Assembly: GCA_021399435.1 (NCBI GenBank) | Contig: JAJTUP010000005.1 | Coordinates: 682,001 to 746,000, forward strand | Reading direction: 5' to 3' | From: Diaporthe sp. PMI_573 | Taxonomy: Eukaryota; Ascomycota; Sordariomycetes; Diaporthales; Diaporthaceae | DNA length: 64,000 bases | Shown: positions 1 through 9,214 of the stretch, in pieces | Numbering within the stretch: position 1 is the first letter of the stretch | How the letters are laid out: the number at the start of each line of letters is the position of its first letter | Made by a program: the position numbers and the translations under genes | The notes under the pieces: generated by a model | What the model saw: the letters and a program-made list of their open reading frames with translations, nothing else | Told to the model about the DNA's origin: nothing | The model's database searches: none

Positions 1-1
1 G

Positions 2-2456
2 GCGCATACGGGCTCCGACCTCGATGCTGCCAGCTCGTTACAAGGTAGCAGTAATACTACCGCGGGTAGGCGTGGGTCGCAGCAGACGCGTCCCCCTCAG
101 AATCAGGGGGCCGCCCGAGATGGGTCGACAGCGTCGCCAGTGGGTGCGACTTCCGTATCGACATCTCAGCACATCCCGATGATCTCGCGCAAGATTCGCG
201 CGTGTGCAAGTTGCCGGAAACACAAGGTAATGATGCCGCCAGTAAATTTCTTTTTAATTCTAGGCATGGACCTCACGAGTTACTAAAAATCCATTCGTGC
301 AGATTAAGTGCATTATGGACGAAAATACTGGGCCACCCTGCAAGAGATGTGCCGAGAAGAACCTTGTGAGCCTCTTATGCACTTCTTTCCGGGCCTATCA
401 AATCTCTTTGGACCCATCTGATATGGAACATCGGTATAGGGCTGCGTATTAAACAAAAGTATTCAAACTCTCATCAACGAGAGGTCAAAGTACGGATTGC
501 AACAATAACCTCCCCCTAGATTGTCTCCGATTTACACAAGCACAGACAGCTGCTGGGCTGGTGACCAATTACTCACTGACATTGCTTTGCAATTTCTAGA
601 TCATCTCTAGCAATGGTTCGCGACTTGGAGATGATCCACTCAAGTCTTGAAAACGTCTTGAAGACCCTTCAACTTCCTCAATTACCGAAACTTGAAAGCC
701 CCGGACAAGCACTCATGTCACCGACTTATGAGGAGCACGCGGAACCTCGCCTTCCCGACGAATTTGGACTTTCTCGTGATAGCTCCCCAAAGCCTTCCCC
801 GGAAGACGACCACGAGCTTCCAAAGGTCCCCATCAATTCGGTATACCAATTAACGAAGCTCAGGGCGTTACGTTCTCCTGATGAAATTGGCAAAGATGAA
901 GCCCCGAGACGTCATCCGTCCAAGGTAGACGATCTCATTTCCAGAGGGAGCGTTTCTCTTGAAGAGGCTGAACGTCTTTTCACTCTCTACAAAGACCACC
1001 TTGACCCGTTCATGTACGGTATAGGTGGGCGGTATGAAACACTCGATGCGCTCCGTCATGCCAGCACAATACTCACCACCTGTATATTCACTGTCTCCGC
1101 GCTGCATGATCCCCAAAGCAATAATATCTATGGAGGTAAGCCATTATCCTCATTGCAGTACATGCTCCTTGTTGACATCTACTGCAAGTATGCTACAAGG
1201 AGTGCCGGCGTCTCCTGGCTTCTTCAATGTTCGACCGCCGAATCGACGCCGATTACCTGAGGGCCATGTGCATCGCTTCCTACTGGCTTTCCGACATCAG
1301 CTGGGAGGTCTCAGGCTGCGCGATAAGGCGAGCTGCCGAGTTCAGCCTCATCAGGCATTTCAAGAAGGCAACACAGGAAGGAAGCGAGGAATCGGCGGAT
1401 TACGTGCGATTGTGGTACGTGCTGCACATCTGTGATCAGCACTTGTCCACGTTGTATGGGCGACAACCAGTCATCAGAGAGGACGTGGCGATTCAAGGTT
1501 GGAAGATCTTCATGAGGCAGTCTCCTCCTAATTCTGCATCAGAAGATACGCGGCTGGCCAGTCAAGTTGCACTGGTGAACATCATCCACACCATTCGTGA
1601 CTTGTTCGGCCTGGACACCGGTGATCCGGTTCCTCAAGTCTACTCGATGCAAATCACCCAATTTGCCCGCCAGCTCGACCAATGGGTCGGTCATTGGTCT
1701 GGGGTTGTCACAGGTATGTTTCATAGGCTTTATGGATTCCGCCAACCTATGACCATTAATTCCTTATGGCTGACCCGAATGGCAGATCACCACGAACGAA
1801 TTGGAACCTTTCCTCGAAAGGGGGTTCTCTTGCATTTCCACTTCGCCAAATTACATCTGTACTCCCATATTTTCAGAGGTCTTCGCAAAGGCGACCTCAT
1901 ACCTTCCTACTTCTTGGAGCCAGCTTCTTCGGCCGCAGCGGCGGCAACTTCTATAATCGAGCTCCTGATAGCCGATGTTGAGATCCAGCCGGCGCTCGCA
2001 GGGATGCCATCTTATATGCATTCAATGTCAGCTTTTGCCTGCATGTTTCTGGCCAAACTCGCCATGATTCATGGCGACCAATTAATCGACAGACAGCAAG
2101 TGGTGGATTCCATCGCGAGACTTGCAGAGTTCTATCGATCGACAGCAGTGGGGAAATGGCACTTGGTCAACCTGATGGCTGACGGCCTGGACAAGATCGT
2201 GGAGACCCTGAGGGCAAATGGGGCGTCTCTGTCAAGCCAGCAACAGCCTCGCCTCGACCTGGCACCCGCTGAGAACGAAGAAGGGGACTTCGCCAGTCTA
2301 ATGAACCCTGCATTCTCCGGAGACTCCACGTTCAGCTTTGACGCAAACTTTCTACTTGATAGCAATATGAGCCTCGGTGCTCCTGAGCTCATGTACTTCA
2401 GTAACGGGACTAATATGCCAGGGATAACTGATGACTTCAGCCCTGGCAGCCTGTAA
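2..2456 (+). CDS. Zn2Cys6 fungal transcription factor, 5' partial
   Basis: A nuclear regulator, probably the pathway-specific activator of the metabolic genes that follow. The reading frame is open from base 2, so the start lies outside the window. Proposed exons are 2-226, 303-365, 440-489, 600-1135, 1189-1713 and 1786-2456, giving about 689 visible residues in consistent phase. The binuclear zinc cluster CASCRKHK-IKC...PCKRC is split by the first intron, directly before IKC. It is followed by a linker-like QTLINERSK segment and a long fungal-specific middle region with the motif VCYKECRRL at the exon 4/5 junction. The last intron (1714-1785) is 72 bp and in frame, so a retained form would also be open. 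The C-terminus is acidic and Asp/Ser-rich, as expected for an activation domain. The family call is firm; the target genes are inferred from position only. Confidence 0.88.
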
Positions 2457-2668
2457 TATAATTGGTCCGAAATGGAGGACCGAGCACATTGCAGAAAACA
2501 CAAATTCCATGAACGTGCTCTTGGAACACTTTGCAATGCATTTCGTATCTAATTCTTTTTCGGTCCAATTGTGTAAAAGGCGTGCGATTAGACCGGCCTG
2601 TACTAAATATACCCCAAAGGTCCATACCGTTTTTGTGGCCTTTTGAATGAACGAAAGAGCAGTTAAAT

Positions 2669-3640
2669 TCATTCCCTCAGGTTTTCAGCAAACTCATTTA
2701 CAGTTTTCACCAGCGTCTGATCTGCCTCCAAGCCCAGGCCTTGTGCTCTTGATGTATCGAACCTTGCTGGCCAGCTACCAACAATAGCTTCAACTTTCGA
2801 GTCTCTTTCCTCTTCAATCAATCCCAGTGCCTTGCTTCCTCCAACCTTCTCAAGTGCATCCAGCATTTGCTGAACAGTGACCGTTATCCCGGGAAGGTTG
2901 AGAACTCTGCTCAACCCGAACTTCTCTCCAGGCACATCCTTGATCCGGATCAGATTCGCGACGACCGTCTTGGGACTGCAGACCCACATCTCTAGATCGC
3001 GCGAGACAGGAAGGGTGCTTTTCTGCCCGCGTAATGGCTCGCGGATTATGCCACTGGCAAAGGAGCTGGCTGCCGCAGAGGGCGCACCCGGCCGTACGAC
3101 AACCGTCGGAAGCCGGACGATGCGTCCATCGAGAAGACCACGCCTCGAGAAGTCGTTGAGGTATGTTTCCACCATGAGTTTCTGGGCGCCGTATGATGAT
3201 TGAGGCAAGGGGTTTGTGGATTCGCTTGTGACCTCCCCAGGAGCTGTCGGCCCGTACACGGCCAGGGAGCTGGGGAATACCACGACGGTTCCTTGGTGAT
3301 GCGTCCGCAACTGGTCCAAGATGGCTCTGTGGCTGTCCCAGTTAACACGCCAACCCAGCTCCAGGTTGGCTTCTGCGCCGCCGGACATCAGCCCATGGAG
3401 GAGATAGACGGCCTTGAAGGGCGTCGAAAGCAGAGTTGCAACGGCAGCCGGGTCGGTCAAGTCGCTGTTTGTGGCTGTGACACGGTCTGCATGCTGCGAC
3501 ACTGACGCGGGAACCGGGGGCTTTGTCACGTCGGTCAAGGACAGAGTTATGTCTGGCGATGATTCGAGCAACGCAGCAGCAAGAACTTGTCCTATGAAGC
3601 CAGCTGCGCCGGTGATTAGAATCGCCTCATTCTGCGGCAT
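2669..3640 (-). CDS. NAD-dependent epimerase/dehydratase-family oxidoreductase, D-erythronate dehydrogenase-like
   Basis: A single-exon protein of 323 residues with an N-terminal Rossmann motif (TGAAGFIGQ, about residues 11-19) and a catalytic Tyr-x-x-x-Lys in SSYGAQK near residue 150. The stretch RLPTVVVRPGAPSAAASSF and the following GIIREP resemble D-erythronate dehydrogenases (DenD), which oxidise the 2-hydroxyl of a four-carbon sugar acid with NAD. That assignment rests on remembered family motifs, not on a search. The protein is probably cytosolic; no signal peptide or membrane segment is visible. Its 3' end faces the regulator's 3' end across about 210 bp, and it shares a divergent promoter with the aldo/keto reductase. 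It could instead act on another aldonic acid or sugar. Confidence 0.85.
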   Translation of the reverse strand: MPQNEAILITGAAGFIGQVLAAALLESSPDITLSLTDVTKPPVPASVSQHADRVTATNSDLTDPAAVATLLSTPFKAVYLLHGLMSGGAEANLELGWRVNWDSHRAILDQLRTHHQGTVVVFPSSLAVYGPTAPGEVTSESTNPLPQSSYGAQKLMVETYLNDFSRRGLLDGRIVRLPTVVVRPGAPSAAASSFASGIIREPLRGQKSTLPVSRDLEMWVCSPKTVVANLIRIKDVPGEKFGLSRVLNLPGITVTVQQMLDALEKVGGSKALGLIEEERDSKVEAIVGSWPARFDTSRAQGLGLEADQTLVKTVNEFAENLRE

Positions 3641-4223
3641 TGTACGAGTATTGGTCGTTGCTGTAATGATATCAAATAAGCCAGAATATACTGGACTGAA
3701 TCAGAGAAATGAATGATAGTTCCGGTGTCCAGGTGGCATGAATTAATTTGTGATGATCACTAAGAGAATTTCTGCCTGCTCGTCCAGCTACCTAGCAGAA
3801 CAGGACCCGACTTTTGAAGCCTTAGTAATCACAGGCGCTGCCGTAAGGGTCACATTTCTTAACCCTAGGGACTCCCAGGCAAGGCCGAGCCCCTCGTCCT
3901 GGGATCGCTGGTGGTGCCTCTGCTGCCGCGGTCCGCCGGAGAGAAAGCCGAAACGGCATCGGAACCGAGTGCCCCACTCGCGCAATGCTGTCCCGGGATG
4001 AACACGGAAACGCGATGAGACCGAAGAGGTGCACATCAAGGCATATCGATATACATCAGAAGTACAACTGTGTGGCTGTATTCTATATCGACACTAACTC
4101 ATGTATTGCTGGCCGCTCTTCCTTCACAACAGAAGTTTTGTTGAGCCGGCTTCACTACGCTATTGATGTGGCACCGAGCATCGATTTGTACGACAAGAGA
4201 AATCTCAACGCGACAAATCGAAA
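3641..4223. promoter_or_regulatory. Divergent promoter between DenD-like gene and aldo/keto reductase
   Basis: A 583-bp gap between two divergent starts with no convincing gene. Two CGG-N8-CCG arrangements lie close together at 3937-3950 and 3954-3967 in a GC-rich patch. Such inverted CGG triplets are the usual kind of Zn2Cys6 target, but triplets this short arise by chance easily. Shared regulation of the two genes is inferred. Confidence 0.35.
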
Positions 4224-5459
4224 ATGGAATACACAAGGTAAGATATTGCACATATTCGAAATGCAGCACTCGTACTGATATCTTCCTGCCTCAGACTTGG
4301 CAAAAGCGGCCTTAAGGTATCCAAGATAATTCTTGGATGCATGTCCTTTGGCTCCAGCAAGTGGGAAGGATCGCCATGGGTGCTAGACGAAGAGGAGAGT
4401 TTCAAGGTCATCAAGGCAGCCTGGGACGGAGGCATTAACACATGGGTGAGTAAAAGCTGCAAGTCGAACTTCTCAGGCGGAGGATGTCTAGTTCTCGGGG
4501 TTCTAACTCCTCGCAGGACACCGCCGACACATACTCTAATGGCAAGTCAGAGATCGTTCTCGGAAAGGCAATGAAGAAGTACAACATCCCACGAAGCAAA
4601 GTAGTCATCATGACCAAGATCTTCAACCCTGTCATGGATGATGACTCTCGGCCGGCATCTGTCAACGATGGTCCCCTGGTAAACCAGATGGGCTTGAGCC
4701 GGAAGCACGTCTTTGAGGCTGTGGATCGATGCTTGGAGAGGCTTGGTACAGATTACATCGGTATGCCCTGTCCTGTAGATCCTTAAATCCACTTTTGCAG
4801 ACTACAGTCTGTTGCGCCTCGCGGAGCTATACTAACTCGGTGGCATAGACGTACTTCAAATCCACCGACTTGATCGCGAAACAGAGCCCGAGGAGATCAT
4901 GCGAGCCCTGCACGAGGTCGTCGTCAGCGGCAAGGTCCGCTACATCGGAGCCTCAAGCATGTACACATGGGAATTCGCCCGGCTCCAGTACACGGCGAAG
5001 CTCCACGGCTGGACCGAGTTTATCAGCATGCAGCCCTTCTACAACCTGCTCTACAGGGAGGAAGAGCGGGAGATGCTGCCCTTCTGCCGGGCAACCGGAG
5101 TCGGTGTGATACCGTGGAGCCCGCTGGCTCGGGGAATGTTGGCCAAGCCGGTGAGCAAGGACGGGAAGGAGTCGGAGAAGTCTGTGAGGAGCGCCACAGA
5201 CGCCAAGACGCAGAAGTGGTTCGCGGATGCGAACCTGGACATTGTCGACGCGGTGGAGAAGGTGGCCAAGAACAAGGGTGTCAGCATGCCATTGGTTGCT
5301 ACGGCATGGGTTCTTCATAAAGGCTGCTCGCCGATTGTGGGCCTGAGCAGTGAGAAGAGGGTAAAGGAAGCTATTGATGCGTTGAAGATCAAGCTCACGG
5401 ATGAGGAGATACAATCATTAGAGGCTGGCTACAGACCTCGCAATATTGAAGGGATGTAA
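4224..5459 (+). CDS. Aldo/keto reductase
   Basis: An NAD(P)H-dependent reductase of aldehydes or ketones, 339 residues over four exons: 4224-4237, 4295-4445, 4517-4760 and 4849-5459. All phases agree. The first coding exon is only 14 nt (ATG GAA TAC ACA AG), and it restores the usual N-terminus in which R is followed by LGKSGLKVS. The catalytic tetrad of the family is visible: Asp and Tyr in WDTADTYSNG, Lys in VVIMTKIF and His in DVLQIHRLD. SPLARG, late in the protein, is typical of the cofactor-binding region. The protein resembles fungal aryl-alcohol dehydrogenase type AKRs, but the substrate cannot be read from the sequence. It sits inside the putative 2-hydroxyacid cluster, where it could supply or remove an aldehyde intermediate. 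Confidence 0.92.
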
Positions 5460-5828
5460 AGCGAATCAGAGAGTTTTCACATGAATCTCTATACCTCTCT
5501 CGTCCAATTCATGCTTCCATCAACTCACCATCGTCCTGTGTACATGCCAAATTGAACCACAAAATAGACTCGAATACCGACACAAGGGTCTAGTAGATAT
5601 TAGAGCTTGCTTCTTACGAATGTTAAGAGAGAGAAAAGTGATTTAGAGCATATACAACTGCAATTATAATTAAATTAGCGAATACATTTGACTGCCATGT
5701 GCAGGCTAATTTTTTGGTCAGGTGAAGTGATGCTACGGCCTCTCGTGATGAGCACCGTGATATGAAGAACGATCTTCTCCATTTAAGTATGGACACTCTA
5801 TTCTTGCGCTGGTTCTATCTATTCTATA
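5460..5828. other. Intergenic region between convergent genes
   Basis: A 369-bp AT-rich 3'-3' gap between the aldo/keto reductase and the FMN dehydrogenase. No gene, repeat or RNA is recognisable. Confidence 0.6.
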
Positions 5829-7612
5829 CTACAGCCGTGCTTTCTCTTGACGCCCTTTCAATGCAGGAAACACCTGGGCTGACCGAATTAGGTGGTCAAT
5901 GTCGGCCGTGTTGAGCAGCTCCGGGCCTGCTTGGTCGAGACTTGTCAGGCCAGCTAGTTTCATTGAGACTTCGATCTCGTCTTTCAAAACTGAAATGTTG
6001 TTAACAAACAACCGCAAATGGGTTCTCGGGGGACCTTGCTCACCTTGGATGAGATGCTCGGTACCTTCCTGGCCGTATACTAGCGAGTATAGGAACGGCC
6101 GCCCAACACCCACAGCTGTTGCGCCGAGGGCGATCGCTTTGATGATATCTGTTCCTCTCTCAAATCCGCCATCGACATAGACTTCAAGCTTTGAGAAGAT
6201 TTCCGGACACTTGAGTCTCAGTTCGAGGAGGTTCAATATGGCTGGCTGGGCGCTAAGACACAGTTAGTGAGGAAAGTCTTATATAACGCGCGGCTGGAAG
6301 GCGACACATACGTATCTAATGATCGACCGCCGTGGTTGCTCAAGAGGATGCCATCTACGCCGTACTCTACGGCTAGCTTCGCATCTTCAACGCTCTGCAC
6401 GCCCTTCAGAACGATCGGCAGGCCTGACTCCTGCCTGATCCAGGCTAAGTCAGACCAAGTCAGGGACTTGTCGATGTACTGAGCCATCAGCCGGCCCAGG
6501 CCCGCGCCTTTCTTGTCTTTGCTTGATGCGGCACCGCTGACGGCGGACTTGACTGCAGATTCCGTAGCCAGGCGTTCATCCGCCTCCCGTTTCCCCGGTA
6601 CCGGCGCATCGACTGTAACGAAAATGGCTTTGATTCCGAGACTGCGTGCTTTCCGGAGGATCTCTGCTGTTTTGTGTCGCTCGGAGTTGACGTACAACTG
6701 GAAGAAGAACGGTTGTTTCTGCTGACCGCTTTGAACAATGCTTGATAGCGGGTAAGATGCATTATTCGATATCTTGTGCTTAAACGTCAGTCCCAGGTTC
6801 TCCGAGGGTGATAGAGGAACCGAGGGCTCGGGATCATGGGAAGACTCACACATTGTATAATTCCTTCTTGGCCGGCCGCTCTCGCCAATGCTAGCTCACC
6901 ATCCTTATGCACCAACCTCGCCATGGCAGCTGGGCTGATAAAGAACGGAGCGCTTGATTTGTGGCCCAAAATGGACCGTGTCTGATCTGTATCCGTGACA
7001 TTTCTCAACACTCGAGGCTTGAGCATTATACGCCTCAGAAATGCCTTGTTTTGATGGTGCGTGACTAGGTCGGTTGCCGCGCTACTGTAAAAGGCCCAAG
7101 TCTTACGGGTGAGTATTCTGCTGGCAACTTCTTCGATGTCGGCTGCACTCAAAAGCGATTGAAGCGGGGGAATATCGGTCTCTGACGAGATCTCTGATGT
7201 TTTCCTGTCTTGCAATTCTTTGACTTCGTCGATAGCTTCCTGAGGCGGCACATCGCTGCTGGCCTCAAGGAAAGCGCCTTTAAACTTGTCGGCTGGTAAA
7301 CTCTCCTCTATGATTCCGGGCGCATGGACTCGATCAAATTCAGATGTTGCATTTTTCCCAGCCACTGAGAGAAGAACTGGGTGTTGAAATGGTCAGTCAC
7401 TACTTCATCTTCTCGTATCAATCCCAGTTTGGATTGGTGAAGAGATGATACCCGCTGGAGATATTCGACTTACTCTTGGCGCCTCCAGGATGTTCATCTA
7501 TGAAATCTGTAAGATCCCAGACCTTGGAATGCACAGCGACCCAGCAGTCATGTCTGGTGCTGTGTTTCTCTAACTCCGCGCTGGATATCTGCAGTTCATT
7601 CGCAGGCTCCAT
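5829..7612 (-). CDS. Cytochrome b2-like FMN-dependent L-2-hydroxyacid dehydrogenase
   Basis: Oxidises an L-2-hydroxyacid such as lactate or mandelate to the 2-keto acid, passing electrons through FMN to a haem domain. Exons are 7612-7474, 7376-6850, 6772-6312, 6252-6044 and 5989-5829, giving 498 residues with matching phases. The N-terminal cytochrome b5 domain has haem ligands in DEHPGGAK and in EFDRVHAPG. All active-site residues of the flavocytochrome b2 family are present: Tyr in WAFYSSA, Tyr in FQLYVN, Asp in TVDAP, Lys in PIVLKGV, and His and Arg in SNHGGRSLD. ATG 7612 was chosen because it begins MEPANELQ just before the b5 fold; an in-frame ATG at 7636 is possible. No long mitochondrial presequence is evident, so it may be cytosolic, unlike yeast Cyb2. 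It is divergent from the D-specific dehydrogenase. Confidence 0.93.
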
Positions 7613-8029
7613 GTTGTGGTGGAGTGGATCTCTCACTGCCTGGTCGACTTCGAATAGGAAAACGCGTTCGAGAAGCTGGCCAAGCTGAGATTATGCGGGA
7701 AAACGCCTATGGCCACATCAAATCAGCCGGTGGTAATCAGGTTGATGGGCCCTGCTCACAGCCGACAAGGACCAACCGCGTCCGTGCCGGCCGAATTACC
7801 GGCCTGCTGTCTTTTCGGCTTTCTGCCCGACAGGCTCGGCGACCCCGCCACCGAGCCTGTTCCGACTCCGCAGCCGTCCGGCACTGGCCGAAACGCCTTT
7901 ACAGACAGCCGAGTTTAGACCACCGGAAGTTAATTATACTACGCTGGGGTTTTCAGACCAGCCAGGCTGCTAGCCATTGTGTTGAATGGTATTATCGGCA
8001 TTGCAACCAGGCTCAATAAGAGGGTGATA
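7613..8029. promoter_or_regulatory. Divergent promoter with perfect CGG-N11-CCG inverted repeat
   Basis: A 417-bp gap between the divergent L- and D-2-hydroxyacid dehydrogenases. At 7830-7860 the arms ACAGGCTCGG and CCGAGCCTGT are perfect 10-bp reverse complements around an 11-bp spacer. The inner triplets therefore read CGG-N11-CCG, the Gal4-type spacing. A second GC-rich partial palindrome, GCCGGCCGAATTACCGGC, lies near 7787-7804. The first is a strong candidate operator for the neighbouring Zn2Cys6 regulator; binding itself is inferred. Confidence 0.6.
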
Positions 8030-9091
8030 ATGCCGAAACCTATTGTGCTCCACATCGGCGAACCGATAAAGTACAACCAGGAGTTTTATGAGAACGAGTT
8101 CGTCAAGCGATTCGATGTTCGACAAAATGAAGATCTTGACCGAGCGTCGTTCATAAAAGCCCTCAAAAAAAAGAAGTATGGCGACTTCTCGGCTATATTT
8201 CGACCACATTTCCAGTCAGGCGGGGAGATGGGCCAGTGGGACGAAGAGCTGATATCGCTCCTGCCCCCTTCCGTTCGAATCTTTGCCTCGGCCGGGGCAG
8301 GATACAACTGGGCAGACACAGATGCCCTGGGCCGCCGACAAATATGGTACGCAAATGGAGCTGGCGCCTCTGATGAGGCCGTCTCTGACACCAGCCTTTA
8401 CTTCATCCTCTCTGTCTTCCGGAACTTCACCAGATCGCAACTCGCCGCGCGGACGTGCGACCCGGAGGTCTTCAATGCTACGCACAAGCTCATCGCTACG
8501 ATATCAGCGAACCCTCGAGGCCATGTGCTTGGAATTGTCGGCCTGGGAAACATCAGCAAAAAGCTGGCCTACAAGGCCAAAACAGCCCTTGGGATGGAGA
8601 TTCACTACTTCGACGTGGTTAGAGCACCACAAGAAACCGAAAATGAACTCGGGGCAACTTTCCATCTCACACTCCACGGATTGCTCGGTGCAGCAGACTG
8701 TGTCTCCCTGCACACACCTTTGAATGCCCACACACAGGACCTGATTGGGGACCACGAATTTGCGGCCATGAAGCAAGGCGCGAGAATCATCAACACGGCT
8801 AGGGGACAAGTGCTTAATGAAAAGGCTCTCATAAGGGCCTTAAAAGACGGCAAGGTTTCTGCAGCTGCTCTGGACGTTCATTATGATGAGCCTCAAGTAT
8901 CAAAAGAGCTTGCTGCGATGGAGAATGTCACATTGACCACCCATATCGCAGGTGGGGCATTGAATACGAGGATTAACTTCGAGCTGAATGCCATGAAGAA
9001 TATTCTCTTGGTTGTGGGAGAGGACGGGAATTGCACTGGTGAGCCTTTGACGCCTGTGAATAGAAATCAAGTCATAGCGGCAGCGACTTAG
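8030..9091 (+). CDS. NAD-dependent D-2-hydroxyacid dehydrogenase, D-mandelate dehydrogenase-like
   Basis: Interconverts a D-2-hydroxyacid and its 2-keto acid with NAD(P). A single exon encodes 353 residues from MPKPIVLHIG; an in-frame ATG at 7979 would add 17 residues of doubtful value. The Rossmann motif GIVGLGNISKKLA lies mid-protein. The family's catalytic Arg is in NTARGQVLNE, the Glu in DVHYDEPQ and the His in TTHIAGGAL. The length fits the family. The short GEPIKYNQEF N-terminal segment and the SAGAGYNWAD region recall fungal D-mandelate dehydrogenases, but D-lactate, hydroxyisocaproate or glyoxylate are also possible substrates. It is transcribed away from the L-specific FMN enzyme over a shared promoter, so the pair could consume both enantiomers of one acid. 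Confidence 0.92.
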   Translation: MPKPIVLHIGEPIKYNQEFYENEFVKRFDVRQNEDLDRASFIKALKKKKYGDFSAIFRPHFQSGGEMGQWDEELISLLPPSVRIFASAGAGYNWADTDALGRRQIWYANGAGASDEAVSDTSLYFILSVFRNFTRSQLAARTCDPEVFNATHKLIATISANPRGHVLGIVGLGNISKKLAYKAKTALGMEIHYFDVVRAPQETENELGATFHLTLHGLLGAADCVSLHTPLNAHTQDLIGDHEFAAMKQGARIINTARGQVLNEKALIRALKDGKVSAAALDVHYDEPQVSKELAAMENVTLTTHIAGGALNTRINFELNAMKNILLVVGEDGNCTGEPLTPVNRNQVIAAAT

Positions 9092-9214
9092 AATATCACA
9101 TATAATTGATACACTTGTCCTTTTCGGAGAAGAATGCAATAGCAAAGAGTGAGACATATCCGTGTGTGGGTCCTGTATGGGAAATAGATCTGAGAGGTGT
9201 AAACTTGGAATGTA

